From Salibacterium qingdaonense (lineage in GTDB: Bacteria; Bacillota; Bacilli; Bacillales; Marinococcaceae), in contig NZ_FOTY01000002.1 in the NCBI RefSeq assembly GCF_900114715.1, positions 1 to 64,000 of the forward strand: a stretch of DNA of 64,000 nucleotides. The letters are read 5' to 3'. Position 1 is the first letter of the stretch; each line of letters opens with the position of its first letter. Made by a program: the position numbers and the translations under genes. The notes beneath the pieces are model-generated. The model did not search any database. It was given only the letters and a program-made list of their open reading frames with translations, and was not told the DNA's origin. Below, one piece after another: positions 40,750 to 51,035 of the stretch.

Positions 40750-41928
40750 ATGGAAAATCAGGAAGATACCGTCTGGGCAGACGAAGAGTTATTTCCAACC
40801 TACAAACGGTGGGATGTAACATTTGCGAAGGCAGAAGATACTACAATTACGGACACAAACGGAAAGACGTACCAGGATTTCATGGCCGGTATTGGAGTCG
40901 TCAATCTCGGACACAGTCATCCCTATGTCGTGCAGGCAGTGGAAAAACAGCTGCATGAGGGCTGGCATGCGTCGAACTTTTTCCACTACAATCAGCAGCA
41001 GGAAGCAGCGCATCTTTTGACATCACACTCATGCGGGGATCTTGTTTTCTTTGCAAACAGCGGGGCGGAAGCTAATGAAGCTGCCATTAAGCTGGCAAGA
41101 AAACATACAGGCCGCAAAAAAATCATCAGTTTTGTCCAGTCTTTTCACGGCAGAACATTCGGGAGCATGGCCGCTACCGGACAGACAGCGGTTCAGGAAG
41201 GATTCGGACCGATGCCGGAAGGGTTTGTCCGGCTTCCTTTCAATGACGTGAGTGAACTGGAGAAAGCCATTGATGAAGACACCGCTGCTGTACTGATTGA
41301 AATGGTCCAGGGAGAAGGCGGAGTACGTCCGGCTGATCAAGCGTTTGTCACGGCGGTGGAAGAAAAGGTGAAAAAAAGTGGAGGACTGCTTGTCTGCGAT
41401 GAAATTCAGACCGGCATCGGCCGCACCGGCACTCTTTTTGCCCACGAACAATACGAAATCGAGCCGGACATCATAACAAGTGCTAAAGGACTTGGGAACG
41501 GGTTTCCGGTAGGTGCGATGATCGGAAAACAGTTTTTGAAAGAATCTTTTGGACCAGGCAGCCATGGCACAACATTCGGTGGGAACCCGCTGGCGATGGC
41601 GGCTGTCAAAGCGACGCTGCAGACACTCTTTGAAGAAAAGTGGATAAAAGCGGCAGCCGCAAAGGGAGAACGATTCCTGAACGAACTCGACCAGGAGCTC
41701 CGTTCTCTTCCGGTTGTCAAAGACGTCAGAGGCATGGGAATGATGGCTGGAGTAGAATTGACAGAGTCATCAGCACCCGTTATTAAGGAACTTCGGGATA
41801 AAGGGATGCTTGTTATTGGAGCGGGGCCGAATGTCATCCGTATGCTTCCTCCTCTGACAATGAAAGAAGAAACGCTTCTGGAGGGTGTTCAGGATATCAA
41901 AGAAGCCCTTTCTTCCATACAGTCATAG
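40750..41928 (+). CDS. argD: Acetylornithine aminotransferase
   Basis: 392 residues. PLP-dependent class III aminotransferase that makes N-acetylornithine. The PLP lysine is in TSAKGLGNGFPVGAM, and the cofactor segments FFANSGAEANEAAIKLAR and CDEIQTGIGRTG are intact. The ATG has AACTAGGAGGGG upstream, 11 bp after argB. Fourth gene of the operon. Confidence 0.95.
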   Translation: MENQEDTVWADEELFPTYKRWDVTFAKAEDTTITDTNGKTYQDFMAGIGVVNLGHSHPYVVQAVEKQLHEGWHASNFFHYNQQQEAAHLLTSHSCGDLVFFANSGAEANEAAIKLARKHTGRKKIISFVQSFHGRTFGSMAATGQTAVQEGFGPMPEGFVRLPFNDVSELEKAIDEDTAAVLIEMVQGEGGVRPADQAFVTAVEEKVKKSGGLLVCDEIQTGIGRTGTLFAHEQYEIEPDIITSAKGLGNGFPVGAMIGKQFLKESFGPGSHGTTFGGNPLAMAAVKATLQTLFEEKWIKAAAAKGERFLNELDQELRSLPVVKDVRGMGMMAGVELTESSAPVIKELRDKGMLVIGAGPNVIRMLPPLTMKEETLLEGVQDIKEALSSIQS

Positions 41929-41961
41929 ATTATAAGCAGGATTTGAGGAGGATTTGTATCA

Positions 41962-43044
41962 ATGAAGGGATATATAAAGCTCGAAAATGAGGAACTATTT
42001 GAAGGTACGATTGAAACAGAAGAGCAGCAGGACATTTACGGAGAAATTGTCTTTTTCACCGGAATGACCGGTTATCAGGAAGTGATGACGGATCCGTCTT
42101 TTTATGGTCAGATTGTCGTTTTTACTTATCCCCTCATCGGAAATTACGGGTGGAACCCGTCGGACTATGAAAGTCATCATCCGCAGCCGGCCGGTTTAGT
42201 TATAAGCGAAGCCTCCCCGGATGCTTTTCATTACGAAGCCGAACAGACAATAAAAGAAGCCGCAGAACATGCAGGGATTCCACTCGTCACAGGTGTCGAC
42301 ACCAGGACACTCGTGAAAAATATCCGGGAGAAAGGGGATATGGGAGCCGTTATTACGACATCTCCTGCCAAAGCAGATCCCGGGAGTTATGAACCAATCG
42401 GCAGTAAAATGCTGATAGATGACGTAACAGTTCAGGCTCCTGAAACAATCGGGAGTGGAGAAGAGCACATTGTACTGCTGGATTTTGGATATAAACATTC
42501 CATGGCGCATCGTTTAAAAGAAAAAGGATGCAAGGTGACTGTTGTACCATATGACACGGATCAGAGAGAAATTGCGTCTCTTCATCCGGACGGTCTGCTG
42601 TTTTCCAACGGACCGGGGAACCCGAAACAGCTTCATCATCTTCTGGATCATTACCGTGAACTCTCCCGGCTGTACCCGAGTCTTGGTATATGTATGGGAC
42701 ACCAGCTGCTTGCCCTTGCATACGGCGCCGATACTGAAAAGCTCCGCTTTGGGCACCGCGGGGCGAATCAGCCGGTACAAGACACCACAACGGGCAGAGT
42801 GTTCATGACGTCACAGAATCACAGTTATGTAGTGAAGGAAGATTCTCTTCCCGCTGGTGAATTCGCCGTGCGTTTCAAAAATATTAATGATCAGTCCATT
42901 GAAGGGCTGTCTCACACATCACGTGATATTACGACGGTTCAGTTCCACCCTGAAGCTCATCCGGGACCTGCTGACAGCGAAGAAATACTGGACCAGTTCC
43001 TTGAACATCTGAAGAACAAAGGGAGAGAAAAAACCTATGCCTAA
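41962..43044 (+). CDS. carA: Carbamoyl phosphate synthase small (glutaminase) subunit, arginine type
   Basis: 360 residues. An N-terminal CarA-specific domain includes FFTGMTGYQEVMTDPSF. The C-terminal class I glutamine amidotransferase has its nucleophile in LGICMGHQLLAL, with catalytic His-Glu in FHPEAHPGP. It delivers ammonia to CarB. Position within the arg operon marks it as the arginine-specific enzyme, distinct from pyrAA. Its end overlaps carB by 8 bp. The ATG has GAGGAGG upstream. Confidence 0.95.
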   Translation: MKGYIKLENEELFEGTIETEEQQDIYGEIVFFTGMTGYQEVMTDPSFYGQIVVFTYPLIGNYGWNPSDYESHHPQPAGLVISEASPDAFHYEAEQTIKEAAEHAGIPLVTGVDTRTLVKNIREKGDMGAVITTSPAKADPGSYEPIGSKMLIDDVTVQAPETIGSGEEHIVLLDFGYKHSMAHRLKEKGCKVTVVPYDTDQREIASLHPDGLLFSNGPGNPKQLHHLLDHYRELSRLYPSLGICMGHQLLALAYGADTEKLRFGHRGANQPVQDTTTGRVFMTSQNHSYVVKEDSLPAGEFAVRFKNINDQSIEGLSHTSRDITTVQFHPEAHPGPADSEEILDQFLEHLKNKGREKTYA

Positions 43045-46000
43045 AGATACAACGATAGAGAAAGTGCTTGTCATCGGATCCGGGCCGATTGTTATCGGTC
43101 AGGCGGCTGAATTTGATTATTCCGGAACCCAGGCTTGTCTGGCACTGCGTGAAGAAGGAATCGAGGTCATTTTGGTAAACAATAATCCTGCAACGGTCAT
43201 GACCGATGAAGCCTGTGCCGATAAAGTCTATTTCGAACCGCTTACAGTCGAATCTGTGGAAAAGATCATACAGAAAGAAAAACCTGACGGACTGCTTGCC
43301 ACACTCGGTGGTCAAACCGGGTTGAACCTTGCCTTTTCTCTTGAAGATGAAGGCATTTTCGAAAAATACAGCCTGAAGCTGCTGGGGACACCGGTAAGTT
43401 CCATCAAGCAGGGAGAAGACCGGGAGGCATTCCGCGGGCTTATGCATGAACTGGGTGAGCCTGTTCCAGAGAGCGACATCGTGGAAAAAGAGGAAGAAGC
43501 GCTGCAGTTTGCCAAAACGGCAGGTTATCCGATTATTGTACGTCCTGCCTATACGCTTGGAGGCGGCGGAGGAGGTATCGCTTATAATGAAGAAGAACTC
43601 CGCTATATCATTGGCGGCGGTCTTGAAGCAAGCCCCATACACCAGTGCCTCGTTGAAAAAAGTATCGCCGGGTTCAAAGAAGTGGAGTACGAAGTCATGC
43701 GTGATGCCAATGACACCTGTATTACAGTATGCAACATGGAAAACATTGATCCGGTCGGTGTTCATACAGGGGATTCCATCGTAACGGCTCCGTCCCAGAC
43801 ATTGACGGACGTAGAGTATCAAATGCTGCGGGCTTCTTCACTGAAAGTAATCCGCGCCCTTGGTATTGTAGGCGGATGTAATATTCAATTTGCTCTGGAT
43901 CCACACAGCAAATCATATTATTTAATCGAAGTGAATCCGCGGGTCAGCCGGTCTTCGGCTCTTGCTTCCAAGGCTACCGGGTATCCTATTGCGCGTATGG
44001 CAGCGAAAATCAGCGTCGGCTATCATCTGCATGAACTGCTGAATCCGGTAACCGGACATACGTATGCCAGTTTTGAACCGGCGCTGGATTATGTGGTCGT
44101 CAAATTTCCGCGGTGGCCGTTTGATAAATTCGTTCATGCCGACAAACAGCTCGGCACACAGATGAAAGCTACCGGAGAAGTCATGGCGATAGAACGAAAC
44201 CTTGAAGCGGCTATGCAGAAAGCGGTTCGTTCACTGGAAATTAAAACGACGGGACTTGAAGTCCCAGGGATGAACAAAAAAGAAAAAGATACCCTTTACG
44301 CGGAATTGAACCGCCAGGATGATCAACGCTTTTTTATCCTGCTGGAGCTTCTCCGCAGAGGAGAAACAACCCTTGAGCTTCACCGCCTCACCGGCATCGA
44401 CCTGTTCTTCCTGCGCTCGTTTGAGAAACTCGTATCACTGGAAAATGACATCCGCAGCAAAGCCTGGGAAAATGTAACGAAAGAACAGTTATATACTTGG
44501 AAAAAGGCAGGCTTTACCGACGGATGGATGGCTCTTCAGTGGAATGTAGATCCGGCTGCGGTGTACCGCAAACGCAAGCAGTGGAATCTGATGCCGTCCT
44601 ATCACATGGTGGATACGTGCGCAGCCGAGTTCACGGCGGAAACTCCTTACTACTATTCCAGCTGGTATACAGAAGGAGACGAAAAAAAGGAAACCGGTAA
44701 ACCGAAACTGCTCATTGCCGGGTCCGGTCCCATCCGGATCGGGCAGGGAATAGAATTTGATTACTGCTCGGTACATGGTGCAATGGAAGTGCAGAAAGCA
44801 GGGTTTGAAGCGGTCATTGTCAATAACAATCCTGAAACCGTAAGTACTGATTTTGAGATGGCTGATCATTTGTATTTTGAACCGCTCACCCCGGAAGATG
44901 TGATACATGTTGCTGAAACAGAGCAGGTGGAAGGAATCATTGTGCAGCTTGGCGGACAGACTGGTATTTCGCTCACCGAAGAACTGGAAAAGGCAGGCTG
45001 GAAGGTGCTCGGAACATCTTCGGATACCATCGACCAACTTGAAGACCGCGGTCGTTTTTACGAGTTTATGAATGAGGTGGGGGTACCTCACATTCCAGGA
45101 AAAACGGCTTATAACCAGGAAGATGTCATAGAAAAAGCTGCACAGATCGGATATCCGGTCCTGGTCCGCCCGTCTTATGTCATCGGAGGACAGGGCATGG
45201 CTGTTCGTACAACGGAAGCAGAGCTGCTTGAATACCTTAATGACAGTGGAAAAGAAGTGGAGTATCCTGTACTTATTGACGCCTACCTGCCGGGTACGGA
45301 GCTCGAGGTGGATGTGCTCACTGATGGAACAGATATTTTCATCCCGGGGGTTTTTGAGCATGTGGAACGGGCGGGAGTGCACTCCGGTGACTCGATGGCT
45401 GTCACGCCGCCTTTTTCCATATCACTGGAAGTGAAACAAAAACTCGCAGCGTACACCGAAAGAATTGCCAAAGGAATGGATTTTAAAGGAATCTTTAACA
45501 TTCAATTTGTTTATGACGGAGATGCCCTCTATGTTATAGAGATTAATCCGCGCGCATCCCGGACCGTTCCGATTTTTTCAAAAGTGACGGGCATTCACAT
45601 GGTGGAAGGTGCAGTGGAAATGTTTCTTGGAACGCCGCTTAAAGAATGGAGCAATGGACGGACCGGCCTGCATACAGAGACGTCATATTACACCGTGAAA
45701 GCACCGGTCTTTTCCAACGACAGGCTTCCTGGTATTGACCCGCTTTTGGAAGCGGAAATGAAATCGACCGGGGAACTGATCAGTATCGCTCGGGATAAGG
45801 ATGAAGCATTTAATAAGGCGTTTGCCTGGTCGGAAGCGCAGGTACCGGTCCTATTTAAGAAAAAGGGATTGATTTTCTGCGACATTGATGAAACAGTCAG
45901 CACCGCCGCTGCTCCGTCTCTGAAAACGCTGGAGGACAAAGGGTATATCATCGTGACCCGTCACGATATGACATTTGAGGAGTGGCTTCATCATCCAGAT

Positions 46001-46204
46001 GCTGTGGCCCTGTTCAGCATTCCAAAAACCGGTTATTCAACAGGAAAAGAGATGCGCCAGGAAGCCCTCAAACAACGGAAAACGATTGTCACCAATTCTG
46101 ATACGCTGACGGTCATGGTGCAGGCGATGATCGGAACAGCAGAAGAACCCCGTTCAATAGAAGAATGGCTGGAGACAAATACAATGGCTGATGAAGGAGT
46201 TTGA
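43037..46204 (+). CDS. carB: Carbamoyl phosphate synthase large subunit, arginine type
   Basis: 1055 residues, with two homologous ATP-grasp halves. The first (1-~400) carboxyphosphate half begins VLVIGSGPIVIGQAAEFDYSG, and the second (~550-930) carbamoyl phosphate half begins LLIAGSGPIRIGQGIEFDYCS. An oligomerisation part lies between, and a C-terminal regulatory MGS-like domain follows. Both halves have their glycine loops and the EVNPRVSRSS / EINPRASRTV metal segments. The start overlaps carA, so translation is coupled. Its C-terminal domain looks shortened or diverged against pyrimidine-pathway CarB, in keeping with an arginine-specific enzyme. Confidence 0.96.
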   Translation: MPKDTTIEKVLVIGSGPIVIGQAAEFDYSGTQACLALREEGIEVILVNNNPATVMTDEACADKVYFEPLTVESVEKIIQKEKPDGLLATLGGQTGLNLAFSLEDEGIFEKYSLKLLGTPVSSIKQGEDREAFRGLMHELGEPVPESDIVEKEEEALQFAKTAGYPIIVRPAYTLGGGGGGIAYNEEELRYIIGGGLEASPIHQCLVEKSIAGFKEVEYEVMRDANDTCITVCNMENIDPVGVHTGDSIVTAPSQTLTDVEYQMLRASSLKVIRALGIVGGCNIQFALDPHSKSYYLIEVNPRVSRSSALASKATGYPIARMAAKISVGYHLHELLNPVTGHTYASFEPALDYVVVKFPRWPFDKFVHADKQLGTQMKATGEVMAIERNLEAAMQKAVRSLEIKTTGLEVPGMNKKEKDTLYAELNRQDDQRFFILLELLRRGETTLELHRLTGIDLFFLRSFEKLVSLENDIRSKAWENVTKEQLYTWKKAGFTDGWMALQWNVDPAAVYRKRKQWNLMPSYHMVDTCAAEFTAETPYYYSSWYTEGDEKKETGKPKLLIAGSGPIRIGQGIEFDYCSVHGAMEVQKAGFEAVIVNNNPETVSTDFEMADHLYFEPLTPEDVIHVAETEQVEGIIVQLGGQTGISLTEELEKAGWKVLGTSSDTIDQLEDRGRFYEFMNEVGVPHIPGKTAYNQEDVIEKAAQIGYPVLVRPSYVIGGQGMAVRTTEAELLEYLNDSGKEVEYPVLIDAYLPGTELEVDVLTDGTDIFIPGVFEHVERAGVHSGDSMAVTPPFSISLEVKQKLAAYTERIAKGMDFKGIFNIQFVYDGDALYVIEINPRASRTVPIFSKVTGIHMVEGAVEMFLGTPLKEWSNGRTGLHTETSYYTVKAPVFSNDRLPGIDPLLEAEMKSTGELISIARDKDEAFNKAFAWSEAQVPVLFKKKGLIFCDIDETVSTAAAPSLKTLEDKGYIIVTRHDMTFEEWLHHPDAVALFSIPKTGYSTGKEMRQEALKQRKTIVTNSDTLTVMVQAMIGTAEEPRSIEEWLETNTMADEGV

Positions 46205-46207
46205 AAA

Positions 46208-47164
46208 ATGAATAATGCAGAACGGGTACAACCGTTAAATAACCTTAAAAACAGAGACGTTCTGACGCTGCTGGACTTCACGGCAGAGGAAATACACGAT
46301 CTGCTTCATCTGGCGGAATCCTTAAAGGAAGACAAAAAATCAAGACCCGTGCACCCCTTGCTCGAAGGGAAATCGCTCGGGATGATTTTTGAAAATGCTT
46401 CGACGAGAACAAGAGTCTCTTTTGAAACAGGAATGACGCAGCTTGGAGGACATGCGTTGTTTTTAAGTCCAAGAGATATGCAGATCGGCCGCGGTGAGCC
46501 GGTGAAAGATACCGCCAACGTTCTTTCGCGGTATGTAGACGGTATTATGATCCGGACAAACTCTCATGAAACAGTGGAGGAACTGGCAGCTCACGCAGAT
46601 GTTCCGGTTATCAATGCACTTACGGACGCGTATCACCCCTGCCAGGCTCTGGCTGATTTACTTACAATCAAGGAGCATAAAGGAAAACTCAAAGGATTGA
46701 AAACTGCTTTTGTCGGTGATGGCAACAATGTCGCTCATTCTTTTTTGATTGCCTGCCTGAAAGCAGGGATGGAAGCGTCCCTTGCTGTACCAAAAGGGTA
46801 TGAACCGGATGAAGAAATATGGAAAGAAATCGAAAAGACAGCAAAGCACCATCAGGCGGCCTTGACGCTCACCTATTCTCCGCAGGAGGCGGTGAAAGAT
46901 GCGGATGTGATCTATACAGATGTGTGGGCCAGTATGGGATTTGAAGAAGAGCAGGGAACACGGGAAAAAGATTTTTCCGGGTTTCAGATTAATGAAACGT
47001 TGTGCGCAGACGCTGATCCTTCTTTCCTTTTCATGCACTGTCTGCCAGCACACCGCGGGGAGGAAGTATCAGCCGGGATCATTGACGGCATCCATTCGGT
47101 TGTGTATGATGAAGCAGAAAATCGTCTTCATGCTCAGAAGGCGCTGCTTGCTTCCATTATGTAA
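46208..47164 (+). CDS. argF: Ornithine carbamoyltransferase
   Basis: 318 residues. Joins ornithine and carbamoyl phosphate to citrulline. The carbamoyl phosphate loop is STRTRVSF, and the ornithine-binding HCLPAHRGEEV has the catalytic cysteine in HCLP. VINALTDAYHPCQALADLLT is also conserved. It starts 4 bp after carB, with AGGAG in the carB 3' end. Last gene of the arginine operon; argG and argH are not in this window. Confidence 0.96.
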   Translation: MNNAERVQPLNNLKNRDVLTLLDFTAEEIHDLLHLAESLKEDKKSRPVHPLLEGKSLGMIFENASTRTRVSFETGMTQLGGHALFLSPRDMQIGRGEPVKDTANVLSRYVDGIMIRTNSHETVEELAAHADVPVINALTDAYHPCQALADLLTIKEHKGKLKGLKTAFVGDGNNVAHSFLIACLKAGMEASLAVPKGYEPDEEIWKEIEKTAKHHQAALTLTYSPQEAVKDADVIYTDVWASMGFEEEQGTREKDFSGFQINETLCADADPSFLFMHCLPAHRGEEVSAGIIDGIHSVVYDEAENRLHAQKALLASIM

Positions 47165-47262
47165 TCAGGAACATGAAAGCTGCTTTGACAGCAACGCTGC
47201 TGTTAAGGCAGCTTTTTGAAATGGAAAGGAACGAAACGGTGGCGGTGAAAGTAGGTGGAAAG

Positions 47263-47424
47263 ATGAAATCATTGTATACAGGGGCCTTTATTTTTTGTGT
47301 GGTTCTTTTACTTACGTTCAGTATCCTCCGCTATGCAGTAAATACGGGAGAAGGAATGGCTGTTATCGGAGCGCTTCTCATAGCGGTCCTTTCAGAATGG
47401 TGGTACCGGAAAAGGTGTTCATAG
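47263..47424 (+). CDS. Small two-helix membrane protein at the yjzD position
   Basis: 53 residues from ATG 47263 (AGGTGGA upstream); longer in-frame starts have no site. Two membrane helices (about 3-22 and 28-45) end in WWYRKRCS. It lies between argF and med, the place of yjzD (DUF2929) in B. subtilis, and has a similar size and hydropathy. Homology to YjzD is likely by position but not proven by sequence. Function unknown. Confidence 0.55.
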   Translation: MKSLYTGAFIFCVVLLLTFSILRYAVNTGEGMAVIGALLIAVLSEWWYRKRCS

Positions 47425-47466
47425 GCACGACGGGACGAGCATAATTGTCTAAGCAGAGGTGTCTGT

Positions 47467-48507
47467 ATGAAACAGGAAAGGGAGTGGCGGTGTATGCATG
47501 GAGCAGGAACCGCGTGGAAAATATGGGTGCTTTGCTCTACGCTGATAGGGTCGGCCCTGCTTATTGGATGTGAAAATCCTGTATCGAGCGAATCCGAAGA
47601 AAATCGAGCTGCCCTGCTGCTTGAACATACCATTGATGAGCAGAGCTGGAACCGTAAAGGGTATCAGGGGCTGCTTAAGATTCAGTCGGAGCTTGGAATG
47701 GAAGTAAGTTATCATGAGAATATTTCAAACTTGCCGGAGCTGAAAGAAGAAGTAAAACATCTTCACCAAGAAGGAGTGGACCTTGTTTTCGGTCACGGAA
47801 AAAGGTTCGGAGACAGGTTTATGAAAATCCAGGAATCGTATCCTGACATTCGTTTTGTCAGTATCAATGGCAGTACCGGCGCCAAAAACGTTACATCGGT
47901 CCAGCTTAAAGGGTATGCCATGGGATATTTTGCCGGCAGGCTGGCCGGAGAAATGACCGGAACAGATACCATTGCTGTCATTGCAGCCCGGTCATGGCAG
48001 CCGGAAGTCAACGGATTTAAAGAAGGAGCAAAAAGCAGTAAGCCGTCGGTTGAAGTCATATCAACGACAACGGGAAGTTGGAATGATAAAGAGAAAGCGC
48101 TTCAGAAACTGCAGAAGGTTACAGAGGAGCATGCTGATATTGTATACCCTGCCGGAAATGGATTTCACGTTGATGTTATAAACAAGGCGAAAGAACAGGG
48201 ACAAAAAGCAATCGGTTATATAGGGGATCAATCGGACCTTGGAGAAGCGGCTGTACTGACAAGTACGATACAGCATGTGGAAAACGTGTATCGGATGGTT
48301 GCTGAAAAGCATCAACAAGGGGAGCTCAAAAACGGGGTGGAAACGTATGGTTTTGAAGAAGGTGCCGTATCTCTCGGCCCTTTCAGTCCGGAAGTTCCCG
48401 AAGAACTCCGCCAACAGCTCAACAAAGAAATGGATCATTATAAGAAAACAGGGGAACTACCTGGTGTCCGCAGGGAAACGGGAAACCAGCGGCAGGAGAA
48501 AAAGTAA
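47467..48507 (+). CDS. med: Med-like BMP/PnrA-family lipoprotein
   Basis: 346 residues. An N-terminal signal ends in LLIGC, with the lipid cysteine at about 35. The body is of the BMP (PnrA-like) binding protein fold: GKRFGDRFMKI, YAMGYFAGRLAGEMTGTDTIAVI and NGFHVDVINKAKEQGQKAIGY. In B. subtilis the same position before fabHA is held by med, a positive factor for comK expression; the name rests on this synteny. Two starts are possible, 47467 (AGAGGTG) and 47494 (GGGAGTGG). The comZ gene that follows med in B. subtilis is absent; a terminator comes next. Confidence 0.75.
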   Translation: MKQEREWRCMHGAGTAWKIWVLCSTLIGSALLIGCENPVSSESEENRAALLLEHTIDEQSWNRKGYQGLLKIQSELGMEVSYHENISNLPELKEEVKHLHQEGVDLVFGHGKRFGDRFMKIQESYPDIRFVSINGSTGAKNVTSVQLKGYAMGYFAGRLAGEMTGTDTIAVIAARSWQPEVNGFKEGAKSSKPSVEVISTTTGSWNDKEKALQKLQKVTEEHADIVYPAGNGFHVDVINKAKEQGQKAIGYIGDQSDLGEAAVLTSTIQHVENVYRMVAEKHQQGELKNGVETYGFEEGAVSLGPFSPEVPEELRQQLNKEMDHYKKTGELPGVRRETGNQRQEKK

Positions 48508-48539
48508 CAAAAACATGCACTATTATATTATATATCACG

Positions 48540-48566
48540 ACCTGCCTGTTTTCGGCAGGTTTATCT
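48540..48566 (+). terminator. Terminator after med
   Basis: ACCTGCC (48540-48546) pairs with GGCAGGT (48554-48560), followed by TTATCTT. The rest of 48508-48749 has no ComZ-like frame. Confidence 0.65.
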
Positions 48567-48638
48567 TATGCTATGAACATCTCTGTATTATGCTGCATTT
48601 ACTTGAGGAAGACGAACGTCATTTCTGAAGTGGTGTAG

Positions 48639-48683
48639 TGGACATTCCATATTGGATGATATAAAATTAAAACCAGGTCATAA
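48639..48683 (+). promoter_or_regulatory. fabH-fabF promoter with FapR-like operator
   Basis: -35 TGGACA (48639-48644), 17-bp spacer, -10 TAAAAT (48662-48667). TTAAAACCAGGTCATAA (48667-48683) starts at the end of the -10 box. It matches the FapR consensus TTAGTACCWNGTACTAA at 13 of 17 positions by my count. FapR repression, relieved by malonyl-CoA, is therefore likely, as for fabHA-fabF of B. subtilis. Confidence 0.6.
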
Positions 48684-48749
48684 GATGAAGTGTAAACTCT
48701 ATAGGTGGTTATCAACCTGTGGTCTTTGAACAAAGAGGAGGAACGATAA

Positions 48750-49685
48750 ATGAAACAATCAGGAATCTGGGGTATGGGCTCATTTACCGAAGGTCGGGTA
48801 GTGACAAATACAGAACTGGAAAAAACGCTGGATACAAGTGATGAATGGATTCGGACGAGAACGGGTATTGAAAGAAGAGTGTTCGCCGAGGATGACGTTG
48901 ACACCTCGGATATGGCATACTATTCATCAATAGAGGCTTTACAGGAAGCAGGCCTGGACGCGTCCGACCTTGATCTGATTCTGGTTGCCACTGTTACGCC
49001 CGATTATCCTTTTCCATCGGTTTCTTCCCTGCTGCAGGAGCGGCTTGGTGCTCACAAAGCAGCGGCTATGGATATAGGGGCGGCCTGCGCCGGATTTATA
49101 TATGGTCTGGCGACAGCGGATCAATTTATCAAAACAGGCATGTATGAGCACATTCTTATTGTTGGAGCGGAGAAACTATCTAAAGCCACTGATATGAATG
49201 ACCGCAATACAGCTGTACTCTTCGGTGATGGAGCCGGGGCTGCTGTAGTGGGACCAACATCGGAGAGCAGAGGTTTTTTCTCGTTTGAATTAGGTTCCGA
49301 CGGAAGTGGTGCAATGCATATCCGGCAGGATCCGCAGATTATTATGAATGGGCGTGAAGTGTTTAAGTTCGCTGTCCGGCAAATGGGCGAGTCTTCCATC
49401 AATGTATTGGAAAAAGCCGGACTAACCAAAGACGATGTGGATTTTCTCGTGCCGCACCAGGCTAATATCCGCATTATGGAGGCGGCCAGGGAAAGACTGG
49501 AACTTCCAAAAGAAAAAATGGCAACCACCGTCCAGTACTACGGAAATACTTCTTCTTCTTCCATACCAATTGCTCTCGTCGAGGAATTAAAAAATGGTAA
49601 AATAAAGGACGGAGATCTTGTTGTTATGGTAGGTTTTGGTTCGGGGCTTGTCTGGGGAGCTACAGCAATGCGCTGGGGACGCTGA
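48750..49685 (+). CDS. fabH: Beta-ketoacyl-ACP synthase III
   Basis: 311 residues. Starts fatty acid chains by joining a short acyl-CoA to malonyl-ACP. The Cys-His-Asn triad is present: C113 in AACAGF, the histidine in VPHQANIRI, and the asparagine in YYGNTSSSS. The ATG has AGAGGAGG upstream. It precedes fabF in one unit under a FapR-like operator. Placed after med, as fabHA in B. subtilis. Confidence 0.96.
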   Translation: MKQSGIWGMGSFTEGRVVTNTELEKTLDTSDEWIRTRTGIERRVFAEDDVDTSDMAYYSSIEALQEAGLDASDLDLILVATVTPDYPFPSVSSLLQERLGAHKAAAMDIGAACAGFIYGLATADQFIKTGMYEHILIVGAEKLSKATDMNDRNTAVLFGDGAGAAVVGPTSESRGFFSFELGSDGSGAMHIRQDPQIIMNGREVFKFAVRQMGESSINVLEKAGLTKDDVDFLVPHQANIRIMEAARERLELPKEKMATTVQYYGNTSSSSIPIALVEELKNGKIKDGDLVVMVGFGSGLVWGATAMRWGR

Positions 49686-49735
49686 TCCACCAATCAAATC
49701 AGAGAAAAGAACGCAGAACAAAGGAGAGGAAAGAC

Positions 49736-50980
49736 ATGAGTGAAAATAACCGTGTAGTGATAACCGGAATGGGGACTGTAAATCCAGTCGGTCTTGATGC
49801 CGCCTCATCCTGGAAAAATATAACCGACGGAATGAACGGCATCGGGGAACTTACGCGGCTTAATAAAGAAGAGTTTCCAATGAAAGTAGCTGCAGAAGTC
49901 CAGGACTTTGAGGCTTCCGATTTCTTTGATGGAAAAGATGCCAGAAAAATGGACCGCTTCACCCAGTTTGCCGTTGCTTCTGCAAAAATGGCTCTGAAGG
50001 ATGCGGATTATACGATAACTGACGATAATGCCGAACATGTAGGAGTATGGATAGGATCTGGAATCGGTGGTATGGAAACGTACGAAGAGCAGTTTAAGAA
50101 ATTTAACGAAAAAGGATACAAACGGGTCAGTCCATTTTTCGTACCGATGATGATTCCGGACATGGCTTCCGGACAGGTGTCGATTATGACTGGTGCCAAA
50201 GGAATTAACTCTTGTACAGTAACAGCCTGCGCGTCCGGTACCAACTCCATCGGTGACGCCTTTAAAGTCATCCAGCGGGGAGATGCCAAGGTGATGATTA
50301 CCGGCGGAGCGGAAGCACCGATTACGAATATGGCGGTAGCCGGCTTCAGTACAGCAAAGGCCATCACAACCAGTGATGATCCAGCTTCTGCTTCACGTCC
50401 GTTCGACAAAAACCGCGACGGCTTTGTTATGGGAGAAGGCGCAGGGGTGTTAATTCTGGAATCCCTGGAGTCTGCCAAAAGCCGCGGCGCGCACATTTAT
50501 GCAGAAATCAAAGGCTACGGTGCCACCGGGGATGCCTATCATCTGACAGCTCCCGCCCCGGAAGGAGAAGGCGCTGTCCGGTCGATGCAGAAAGCGTTGG
50601 AGGACGCAGATTTGCAGCCTGAAGATATCGAATACGTCAATGCACATGGAACCAGTACCGCCTACAATGATGAATATGAAACAACCGCTCTGAAAACGGT
50701 ATTCGGTGAACACGCGTATCAGATGGATGTCAGCTCCACAAAATCCATGACCGGGCACCTGCTTGGCGCTGCCGGAGCCATTGAAGCCATCTTCACGTTG
50801 AAAGCTATTGAGGAAGGTGTTGTCCCTCCTACGATCAACTATGAAGAAGAAGACCCGGCGTGTGACCTTCATTATGTTCCGAATGAAAAGAAAGAACGGG
50901 AAGTCAAAGCGGCGCTGAGTAACTCCCTCGGCTTTGGCGGTCACAACGCCACTCTCATCTTTCAGAAATATGAAGAGTAG
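49736..50980 (+). CDS. fabF: Beta-ketoacyl-ACP synthase II
   Basis: 414 residues. Elongates acyl-ACP with malonyl-ACP in the cytoplasm. Catalytic residues are C165 in TACASGTNS, the first histidine in [11 protein letters not shown] and the second in [10 protein letters not shown]. The C-terminal [12 protein letters not shown] gate is normal. The ATG has AAAGGAGAGG upstream, 50 bp after fabH. A strong bidirectional terminator follows. Confidence 0.96.
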   Translation: MSENNRVVITGMGTVNPVGLDAASSWKNITDGMNGIGELTRLNKEEFPMKVAAEVQDFEASDFFDGKDARKMDRFTQFAVASAKMALKDADYTITDDNAEHVGVWIGSGIGGMETYEEQFKKFNEKGYKRVSPFFVPMMIPDMASGQVSIMTGAKGINSCTVTACASGTNSIGDAFKVIQRGDAKVMITGGAEAPITNMAVAGFSTAKAITTSDDPASASRPFDKNRDGFVMGEGAGVLILESLESAKSRGAHIYAEIKGYGATGDAYHLTAPAPEGEGAVRSMQKALEDADLQPEDIEYVNAHGTSTAYNDEYETTALKTVFGEHAYQMDVSSTKSMTGHLLGAAGAIEAIFTLKAIEEGVVPPTINYEEEDPACDLHYVPNEKKEREVKAALSNSLGFGGHNATLIFQKYEE

Positions 50981-50983
50981 AAC

Positions 50984-51021
50984 AAAAGAGACCCAGCCGT
51001 CGGCACGGCTGGGTCTCTTTT
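50984..51021. terminator. Bidirectional terminator between fabF and the LCP gene
   Basis: AAAAGAGACCCAGCCGT pairs with ACGGCTGGGTCTCTTTT around a 4-nt loop. It can stop fabF (rightward) and the convergent LCP gene (leftward). Confidence 0.92.
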
Positions 51022-51035
51022 GTATTTGTATACTC

